From: Paracoccus denitrificans
Lineage (GTDB): Bacteria; Pseudomonadota; Alphaproteobacteria; Rhodobacterales; Rhodobacteraceae
NCBI GenBank assembly: GCA_005768755.1
Contig: VAFL01000029.1
Coordinates: 1-19,002 of the forward strand
Reading direction: 5' to 3'
DNA: 19,002 nucleotides
The notes under the pieces are model-generated. The model did no database searches and had not been told where the DNA came from. It saw only the letters and a list, made by a program, of their open reading frames with translations. Positions 6,383-12,743 of this stretch are shown one piece after another. Position numbers and translations under genes: made by a program. Positions within the stretch are counted from its first letter, which is position 1. Each line of letters opens with the position of its first letter.

Positions 6383-7927
6383 TTGGAACTGCTTGCCTCG
6401 CTCGGCGACGGGTTTGCCGTCGCGCTGACTTTCCAGAACTTGTTCCTGGCCCTTGTCGGGGCCTTCCTGGGAACGTTGATGGGCGCGCTGCCAGGGCTTG
6501 GCCCGGCCAATGGCGTGGCCATCCTGATCCCCATCGCCTTCACGCTCGGCCTTGGCGCAACGCCCTCGCTGATCCTTCTGACCTCGGTCTATTACGGGGC
6601 GATGTATGGCGGGCGGATCAGCTCGATCCTGCTGAACATTCCGGGCGATGAACCGGCGATGATGACCTGCCTTGACGGCTATCCGATGGCGCGTGCCGGC
6701 AAGGCTGGCGAGGCGTTGTCGCTGTCGGGCATCGCCTCGTTCGTCGGATCCTTCTTCGCCACCTGGGGGCTTGTCCTGCTGGCGCCGCAGCTCGTCAAGG
6801 TGGCGCTGCTGTTCGGACCGGCCGAGTATTTTGCGCTGTTCACGCTGGCTTTCGCGACGCTTGGCGGAATTTCCTCGACGAACCAGGCGAAGTCCGCCTT
6901 CGCCGCGGCGCTTGGTCTTGGCATCGCGATGATCGGCGTTGACACGCAGACCGGCGTTCAGCGCTTCACCTTCGAGGAGGTTCATCTCTTCGACGGCATT
7001 GACTTCCTGATCGCCATTGTCGGGCTGTTCGCCCTATCCGAGGTGTTCATCTTCCTGGAACATCACCGCGGCGGCGCCGCCGGCGATACCGGCAAGATGC
7101 AGATCGGCCGCCTGATGCCAGACTGGGGCGTGCTGAAAAGCTGCATTCCGACCATGGGACGCTCGACCGTGATCGGATTTCTGGCAGGCGTGCTGCCGGG
7201 GGCAGGGGCCTCGCTGGGCTCGTTCCTGTCCTATTCGGTCGAGAAGTCAGTGGTCGATCCGGGTGGCAAGACCTTCGGAAAGGGCGATCCGCGCGGCGTC
7301 GTGGCGCCCGAGGTCGGCAATAACGCGGCTTCCGGCGGGGCGCTGGTGCCGATGCTGGCGCTCGGCGTGCCGGGGTCGGGTACGACTGCGGTGCTGCTGG
7401 CGGTGCTGCTGTCGCTGAACATCACGCCCGGCCCGCTGCTATTTGCCAACAACCCGGATGTGGTCTGGGGTCTGATCGCCGCGCTGTTCATCGCCAACTT
7501 CATGCTGCTGGCGCTGAACATCCCGATGATCGGCATCTTCACCCGCGTTCTGATGGTGCCGACGCGCATCCTGATGCCGGTCGTGGCGATGATTTCCTTT
7601 GTCGGTATCTACGGCATCACCGGGTCCACCTTCGACATGATGATGATGGTGGGCTTCGGCCTGATGGGCTGGGTGCTGCGCAAGCTGGACGTGCCCATGG
7701 TGCCGGTCATCCTGGGTATCCTTCTGGGCAACGAGATGGAGGTGAACCTGCGCCGCGCCATGACCATCTCGGACGGCGACTGGGGTACGCTGGTCGGCTC
7801 TCCCCTGGCCATCACGCTGTGGTTGATCGCCATTGCCGGTTTCGTGCTGCCGATGATCCTGGGCCGCCGCGTCAAGCACAACATCGAGGCCAACCGCCCG
7901 CCAGAGGACGTCGCCGAAGGCGACTGA
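6383..7927 (+). CDS. tctA: Tripartite tricarboxylate transporter large permease subunit TctA (TTG start)
   Basis: This 514-residue integral membrane protein has about twelve hydrophobic segments. The TctA signature G-A-L-P-G-L-G-P-x-N-G is at residues 34-44, and a second related glycine-rich motif, V-L-P-G-A-G-A-S, begins the second half, reflecting the internal duplication of this family. It forms the translocation pathway with TctB. I place the start at the TTG of 6383 because AGGGAGA lies 5-6 bases upstream and homologues begin near this point (E-L-L-A-S-L). A GTG at 6353 would overlap tctB and has no ribosome site. Twin hairpins follow the gene. Confidence 0.92.
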   Translation: MELLASLGDGFAVALTFQNLFLALVGAFLGTLMGALPGLGPANGVAILIPIAFTLGLGATPSLILLTSVYYGAMYGGRISSILLNIPGDEPAMMTCLDGYPMARAGKAGEALSLSGIASFVGSFFATWGLVLLAPQLVKVALLFGPAEYFALFTLAFATLGGISSTNQAKSAFAAALGLGIAMIGVDTQTGVQRFTFEEVHLFDGIDFLIAIVGLFALSEVFIFLEHHRGGAAGDTGKMQIGRLMPDWGVLKSCIPTMGRSTVIGFLAGVLPGAGASLGSFLSYSVEKSVVDPGGKTFGKGDPRGVVAPEVGNNAASGGALVPMLALGVPGSGTTAVLLAVLLSLNITPGPLLFANNPDVVWGLIAALFIANFMLLALNIPMIGIFTRVLMVPTRILMPVVAMISFVGIYGITGSTFDMMMMVGFGLMGWVLRKLDVPMVPVILGILLGNEMEVNLRRAMTISDGDWGTLVGSPLAITLWLIAIAGFVLPMILGRRVKHNIEANRPPEDVAEGD

Positions 7928-7946
7928 ACCAGACCATTCAAGATCT

Positions 7947-7985
7947 GCCTGCCCGGTCAGGGCAGGCCCCCATTCCGCGAATGGG
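7947..7985 (+). terminator. Tandem hairpins after tctA
   Basis: Two adjacent perfect hairpins are visible. Stem one pairs GCCTGCCC (7947-7954) with GGGCAGGC (7960-7967) over the loop GGTCA. Stem two pairs CCCATTC (7969-7975) with GAATGGG (7979-7985) over CGC. Neither is followed by a T-run. They sit between the transporter block and the enzyme block, so they probably trim or stabilise messages or reduce read-through, and need not end transcription fully. Confidence 0.7.
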
Positions 7986-8020
7986 CTGGCCCCCTTCACC
8001 CTGAATTCTAGGAGTATCAC

Positions 8021-9094
8021 ATGCGCATCATGACCCTGCCCTGCGACGGGATTGGCCCCGAGATCATGGCCGAGACGCTGAAAGTCGTCGAGGCCGCCAA
8101 CAAGAAATTCGACCTCGGCCTGACCTTCCACGAGGAAGAGGTCGGCTTCACCTCGCTGAAAAAACACGGCATCACCCTGCGCGAAGAGGTGCTGGACCGC
8201 GCCCGGACCGAGTTCGACGGCGTCATCCTGGGCACGCAATCGCACATGAATTACCCGCCGCTGGCCGAGGGTGGGCGCAATGTCTCGGGCGGGTTCCGCA
8301 TCGGGCTGGACCTTTACGCCAATGTCCGCCCGGCCCGGTCGCGCGATCTGATCCCGAACAAGGCGCCGGGCATGGATCTGGTCATCATGCGCGAGGCGAC
8401 CGAGGGCTTCTATCCCGACCGCAACATGTTCAAGGGCGTGGGCGAGATGATGCCCGATCCCGACATGGCGCTTTCGGTGCGCAAGATCACCCGGCACAGC
8501 TCGATGCGGATCTGCCGCGAAGCTTTCAAGCTGGCCATGCAGCGCAAGAAGAAGGTGGTTGCGATTCACAAGGCGAACTCGTTCCTGATGACCGACGGCC
8601 TGTTCCTCGAATGCTTCCGTGAGGTGGCGAAGGAATTCCCCGAGGTCGAGGCCGATGACAAGATCGTCGATGCCTTCGCCGCCTTGCTGGTCCGCCAGCC
8701 CGAGAAATACGACGTGGTGGTGGCGACGAACTTCTATGGTGATATCCTGTCGGATCTGGCCTCGGAACTGTCGGGTTCGCTGGGGCTGGCCGGCTCGATC
8801 AATGCCAATGCCGAAACCGGGCTTGTCTGTGCGCAGGCTCAGCATGGCTCGGCGCCGGACATTCAAGGCAAGAACGTCGCCAACCCGACCTCGCTGATCC
8901 TGTCTGCCGCGATGATGCTGACCTGGCTGGGCGAGCAACGCGGTATCCAGAAGCTGATGGATGCGGGCGCGGCGATTGGGCGTGCCGTCGACACGGTGAT
9001 CGAGGACCCGGCCAGACGGACCCGCGATCTGGGCGGCTCCGTCAATACCGACCAATTCGGCAGCTTCGTCGCCGAAGCCGTCGCGGCTGGCTGA
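8021..9094 (+). CDS. Isocitrate/isopropylmalate-type beta-decarboxylating dehydrogenase, unknown substrate
   Basis: This 357-residue enzyme belongs to the metal- and NAD(P)-dependent family that oxidises a 2-hydroxy-3-carboxy acid and usually decarboxylates it. Visible residues are D-G-I-G-P-E (9-14), the Arg set Arg93, Arg103 and Arg124, catalytic Tyr131 and Lys184 (H-K-A-N), metal-binding Asp217, Asp241 and Asp245, and the cofactor motif H-G-S-A-P-D-I-Q-G-K at 275-284. The substrate loop (72-92) is unlike that of LeuB or Icd, and R-E-A-T-E-G replaces the usual R-E-N-T-E-G, so neither leucine nor TCA function is likely. Tartrate, malate or a branched hydroxyacid is possible. AGGAG precedes the ATG. 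It opens the enzyme block of the operon. Confidence 0.88.
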   Translation: MRIMTLPCDGIGPEIMAETLKVVEAANKKFDLGLTFHEEEVGFTSLKKHGITLREEVLDRARTEFDGVILGTQSHMNYPPLAEGGRNVSGGFRIGLDLYANVRPARSRDLIPNKAPGMDLVIMREATEGFYPDRNMFKGVGEMMPDPDMALSVRKITRHSSMRICREAFKLAMQRKKKVVAIHKANSFLMTDGLFLECFREVAKEFPEVEADDKIVDAFAALLVRQPEKYDVVVATNFYGDILSDLASELSGSLGLAGSINANAETGLVCAQAQHGSAPDIQGKNVANPTSLILSAAMMLTWLGEQRGIQKLMDAGAAIGRAVDTVIEDPARRTRDLGGSVNTDQFGSFVAEAVAAG

Positions 9095-9108
9095 TCGGGG
9101 GAAAGCTC

Positions 9109-9768
9109 ATGCCCGGCACCAGACGCATCGCCCTGATCCACGCCACCCGCGTCGCGATCGACCCGATCGAGGCGGCCTTTCATGCGCTGTGGCCCGCGGC
9201 GGAAACGGTCACCATCCTGGAAGAGGGTCTGTCCGCCGATCTTGCCTCCGGGCGGGTCTCCCAGGTGCAACTGGATGCGCGCATCGTGGCACTGGCGGAT
9301 TACGCGATGGGGCTGGGGCCGGACGGGATCCTTTACACCTGCTCCTCCTTCGGAGTCGGGATCGCCGCGGCGGCGCGGCGCCTTCCGGTTCCGGTCCTGA
9401 AGCCGAACGAGGCCATGTTCGATGCCGCAATTCAGGCAGGCGGACGGGTCGCGATGCTGTACAGCTTTCCGCCCGCCAAACCCGGCATGGAGCAGGAATT
9501 CGCAGCCGCCAGTGCGGGAATGACGATGCGTTCGGTCTTCGTGCCGGGTGCGCTCGAGGCACTGAGATCCGGCGATGTCGCGGGCCATGATGAACTGGTC
9601 GCCGAGGCGGCAGCGGAAATTCGCGATGCCGACGCCATCATGCTGGCGCATTTCTCGATGAGCCGCGCGGCCGATGCCGCCCGCGCCAGAACCGCGGTCC
9701 CGGTGCTGACCAGCCCGGAAACCGCGATCCGCCGGATGCAGGAAATGTTGGGGTCATTGCCATGCTGA
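9109..9768 (+). CDS. Asp/Glu racemase superfamily protein with a single catalytic-type Cys
   Basis: This 219-residue protein has the two-domain Asp/Glu/hydantoin racemase fold. The first catalytic Cys is present (Y-T-C-S-S-F-G, Cys78). At the position of the second (after D-A-I-M-L-A, about 175-180) the sequence is H-F-S-M, with no Cys. Two-base racemases need both, so this may be a one-Cys isomerase or decarboxylase relative, comparable in principle to arylmalonate decarboxylase, which also has one Cys (on the other side), or to maleate isomerase. Its substrate is unknown. GGGGGAAAG precedes the ATG 14 bp after the dehydrogenase gene, and its 3' end overlaps otnK by 7 bp, so it is an integral operon member. 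Confidence 0.8.
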   Translation: MPGTRRIALIHATRVAIDPIEAAFHALWPAAETVTILEEGLSADLASGRVSQVQLDARIVALADYAMGLGPDGILYTCSSFGVGIAAAARRLPVPVLKPNEAMFDAAIQAGGRVAMLYSFPPAKPGMEQEFAAASAGMTMRSVFVPGALEALRSGDVAGHDELVAEAAAEIRDADAIMLAHFSMSRAADAARARTAVPVLTSPETAIRRMQEMLGSLPC

Positions 9769-11042
9769 TCGGGGTCATCGCAGACGATTTCACGGGGGGC
9801 AGCGATATCGCCAATACGCTGGCCAAGGGCGTTTCACCCGAAGGCGGTCTGCGCACGGCACAATATGCCGGCATTCCCACCGGCCCCGCGAATGCCGGGA
9901 TCGAGGCGGGCGTGGTTTCGCTGAAAAGCCGCTCAGCCCCGGTGGCCGAGGCGGTGGCGGAATCACTGGCGGCGCTGGAATGGCTTCTGGCACAGGGCTG
10001 TCGGCAGATCGTCTTCAAGTATTGCTCGACCTTCGATTCGACAGATCAGGGCAATATCGGCCCCGTGGCCGCGGCGCTGGCAGCAAGGCTGGACGCGCGC
10101 GCCGTTGCCGTCTGTCCGGCCTTTCCGACGGCAGGACGGACCGTCTATCAGGGCCATCTTTTCGTCTTCGACAGGCTGCTGAGCGAAAGCGGCATGCAGA
10201 ACCACCCGCTGACGCCAATGACCGACCCCGACCTGCGCCGGGTGCTGGGCCGCCAGGCAGGCGCCGGCGTCGGGCTGGTCGCCCATCCGGAGGTCGCCGC
10301 CGGCTCTGCGCGGCTGCGCGCGGCACTGGCGGAGATCGCCGCGCGGGGCGAGACCTTCGCGGTGATCGACGCCATCTCGGATGCCGACCTGCTGGCCATC
10401 GGCGAAGCGCTGTCCGGGGCAAAGCTTCTGACCGGCGGGTCCGGCATCGCGCTTGGCCTGCCGCGCAACCTGATCCGCGCGGGCCTCGCCAAGGGCGGGC
10501 AGGCGCCGTTTCCGCCCGTCACCGGCCCGGGCGCGATCCTCGCAGGTTCCTGCTCGGGCGCGACGCGCGGGCAGGTCGAGCGGCACGAGGCCCGCCACCC
10601 AACCCTGCGCATCGATGTTGCGCAGGTCATGCAGGGCCAGCTCGGCCCCGATGACCTGATCGCTTTCATCGCCCAGAACCAGCCGCAGGCCCCGCTGGTC
10701 TATTCCTCGGGCACACCGCAAGAGGTCGCGGCGCTGCAGGACCGCTACGGGTGCGAGGCGGTGGCGGCGCGGCTCGATGCTTTGTTCGCCGAAACCGCGC
10801 GGCGGCTGGTGCGGCAGGGCTATCGTCGCATCGTCGTCGCCGGGGGCGAGACTTCGGGCGCGGTGGCGCAGGCGGTCAGCGACGGGCTGGGTGTTGGCGA
10901 AATGCGCATCGGGCCCGAGATCGACCCCGGCGTTCCGGTCCTCGGTCTGGGCGACGACATGCGCCTTGCGCTCAAATCCGGCAATTTCGGTGCTCCAGAC
11001 TTCTTCGCCAAGGCGCTCGGTATGATGGAGGATGGCCAATGA
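9762..11042 (+). CDS. otnK: Four-carbon acid sugar kinase (DUF1537), 3-oxo-tetronate 4-kinase OtnK-like
   Basis: This 426-residue two-domain DUF1537 kinase phosphorylates 3-oxo-tetronate at C4 with ATP in tetronate breakdown. The N-terminal substrate domain has A-D-D-F-T-G (7-12) and K-Y-C-S-T-F-D-S-T (87-95). The C-terminal nucleotide domain has A-G-G-E-T-S-G (360-366) and K-S-G-N-F-G (405-410). Direct overlap with a class II aldolase gene of OtnC type, and otnI further down, favours OtnK over the other branches of the family (threonate kinase DtnK, or 3-oxo-isoapionate kinase OiaK), although OiaK remains possible. It starts inside the racemase gene, and its TGA overlaps the otnC ATG. Confidence 0.88.
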   Translation: MLIGVIADDFTGGSDIANTLAKGVSPEGGLRTAQYAGIPTGPANAGIEAGVVSLKSRSAPVAEAVAESLAALEWLLAQGCRQIVFKYCSTFDSTDQGNIGPVAAALAARLDARAVAVCPAFPTAGRTVYQGHLFVFDRLLSESGMQNHPLTPMTDPDLRRVLGRQAGAGVGLVAHPEVAAGSARLRAALAEIAARGETFAVIDAISDADLLAIGEALSGAKLLTGGSGIALGLPRNLIRAGLAKGGQAPFPPVTGPGAILAGSCSGATRGQVERHEARHPTLRIDVAQVMQGQLGPDDLIAFIAQNQPQAPLVYSSGTPQEVAALQDRYGCEAVAARLDALFAETARRLVRQGYRRIVVAGGETSGAVAQAVSDGLGVGEMRIGPEIDPGVPVLGLGDDMRLALKSGNFGAPDFFAKALGMMEDGQ

Positions 11043-11680
11043 CGCCCGAGGAAATCACCGCGCGCGAGGAAATGGCGCGGCTGTGCAAATCGCTGTTCGA
11101 CCGTGGCTTTTCGGTCGGGACGGCGGGTAATGTCTCTGTTCGCCTTGCAGATGGTATCCTGATGACGCCAACCAATGTCCGGCTCGGTGACCTCGACCCC
11201 GCGCGCATCGCCAAGCTGTCCCCCAATGGCAACCATGTCGCCGGCGACCGCCCGAGCAAGGGGGTCTTCCTGCACCAGGCCTTTTACGACACCCGGCCGG
11301 ATTGCGGCGCGGTCGTGCATCTGCATTCGACCTGGGCCACGGCGCTGTCCTGCCTGGCGGATACCGATCCTGAGGACTGCATTCCGCCGCCGACGCCCTA
11401 TGTGGTGATGCGTGTGGGCCGGGTCGCGATGGTTCCCTATGTCAAGCCCGGCGACCCCGAGACCGGCCGGCTGATCCGGGCGCTGGATGGCCGCCACGCC
11501 GCCGTGCTCTTGGCCAATCACGGCCCCGTCGTCAGCGGCAGGACGCTGTTTTCCGCTGTCGCCGCGGCCGAGGAACTGGAAGAGACCGCGAAGCTTCTGG
11601 TCGCGCTGCGCGGGATGAAGACGAACCTTCTGACGCAAGCGCAGGTCGAGGATCTGCGCGCCACATTCTGGACGATCTGA
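11039..11680 (+). CDS. otnC: Class II aldolase family, 3-oxo-tetronate 4-phosphate decarboxylase OtnC-like
   Basis: This 213-residue class II aldolase/adducin protein is expected to convert 3-oxo-tetronate 4-phosphate into dihydroxyacetone phosphate and CO2. The zinc ligands are visible: His94 and His96 (H-L-H-S-T-W) and His161 (A-N-H-G-P-V). G-T-A-G-N-V-S (27-33) is the phosphate-binding loop. At the position where the family normally has an acidic catalytic residue (P-S-K-E, equivalent to Glu73 of fuculose aldolase) this protein has Gly75 (P-S-K-G), encoded by GGG. Either the activity is altered or another residue serves. The start is the ATG overlapping the otnK stop (ATGA). It ends 4 bp before the abrB-like start. 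Confidence 0.87.
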   Translation: MTPEEITAREEMARLCKSLFDRGFSVGTAGNVSVRLADGILMTPTNVRLGDLDPARIAKLSPNGNHVAGDRPSKGVFLHQAFYDTRPDCGAVVHLHSTWATALSCLADTDPEDCIPPPTPYVVMRVGRVAMVPYVKPGDPETGRLIRALDGRHAAVLLANHGPVVSGRTLFSAVAAAEELEETAKLLVALRGMKTNLLTQAQVEDLRATFWTI

Positions 11681-11684
11681 GGTG

Positions 11685-12743
11685 ATGTCCGACCTGCCGA
11701 TCCTGATCCGCGCGACGCTGACGCTGCTGGCGGCGGTGGCGGCGGGATGGGCGCTGAACGCGACCGGGATGCCGCTGGGCTGGCTCATCGGCGCGATGCT
11801 GGCGATGATCGCGGCCTCGCTTGCGCGACTGCCGGCAGTGCAGCCGACCCGCGTGCTGCCTTTCGTCAAGGGCGCGGTCGGCACCATGCTGGGCGCGTCG
11901 ATCCCGGCCGGGCTGATGGAGTCATTCGCGAATTGGTGGCCCTCGCTTCTGTGCATGTTTGCGGTGATGCTGCTGGGCGGCTGGCTGAACTTTACCACCC
12001 TGCGCCGGATCTTCGGCTTTCCGCGCATGGATGCGGCGCTTTGCGCCATGCCCGGCGGCATCAGTGAGATGATCCTGCTGGGCGAACAGGCCGGCGCCGA
12101 TCAGCGCCGCGTCGCCATCGTTCACGCCCTGCGCATCGCGCTGTCGATCCTGATTATCCCGATCCTCGCCGGGCTGGTCTTTGGCATCGCCGTTGGCAGC
12201 TCGGGCGATCTGCCACCGGTACATATGAGCCTTGCCGACTGGCTGTGGTTCGCGCTTTGCGTCCTGTCGGGCGTCGCCGCGGATCGCTGGACGCGGTTGC
12301 CGATCCCGCTGATCCTTGTACCGCTGTTCGTCAGTGCGGCGCTGCATCTGTCGGGCATTTCCGCCTTTCACGTCCCGCCCGCCATCGCCATCGCCATTCA
12401 GGTGATGATCGGCATCAATGTCGGCGCGCGCTTTCTGGGGATTTCCCCTTACGCGCTGGCGCATGTCGCGCTGGCGGCCTGCATGGTCGTTGCGGTGCAG
12501 ATGGCGCTGGCGGTCGTGGCGGCGGTGGCCATGGCCTCTACCGGGCGTTGGGATGCGCTGGCGCTGATGCTGGCCTATGCGCCGGGCGGGCTGGCCGAGA
12601 TGTCGCTGATCGCCATAACCATGGGGCGCGAAGTTGCCTTCGTCGTCTTCCACCACATCCTGCGCGTGTTGTTCGCACTGTTCGCCGCCCCGCCTTTGCT
12701 GCTTCGCCTGAGGAGTAACCATGATCCCGCAAGCCCAGCTTGA
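11685..12743 (+). CDS. AbrB-family (duplicated) integral membrane protein, possible transporter
   Basis: This 352-residue membrane protein has about ten hydrophobic segments and two homologous halves, each with a P-G-G-x-x-E-M signature (residues 123-129 and 300-306) and an I-G-A-M or I-G-I-N stretch, the pattern of the AbrB duplication family. Members are often misannotated as ammonia monooxygenase; their function is unproven, and transport or efflux of small acids is commonly proposed. A gene of this kind inside the enzyme block suggests export or uptake of an intermediate, or membrane sensing. Start is ATG 11685, or the adjacent GTG at 11682. Its last 23 bp overlap the aconitase gene, whose ribosome site GAGGAG lies inside this gene. 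Confidence 0.85.
   Translation: MSDLPILIRATLTLLAAVAAGWALNATGMPLGWLIGAMLAMIAASLARLPAVQPTRVLPFVKGAVGTMLGASIPAGLMESFANWWPSLLCMFAVMLLGGWLNFTTLRRIFGFPRMDAALCAMPGGISEMILLGEQAGADQRRVAIVHALRIALSILIIPILAGLVFGIAVGSSGDLPPVHMSLADWLWFALCVLSGVAADRWTRLPIPLILVPLFVSAALHLSGISAFHVPPAIAIAIQVMIGINVGARFLGISPYALAHVALAACMVVAVQMALAVVAAVAMASTGRWDALALMLAYAPGGLAEMSLIAITMGREVAFVVFHHILRVLFALFAAPPLLLRLRSNHDPASPA

Noticed and set aside
4327..6543. 738-codon antisense frame spanning gntR, the control region and tctCB
   Set aside because: It crosses several well-supported genes and a promoter region, with no recognisable domain beyond out-of-frame shadow sequence.
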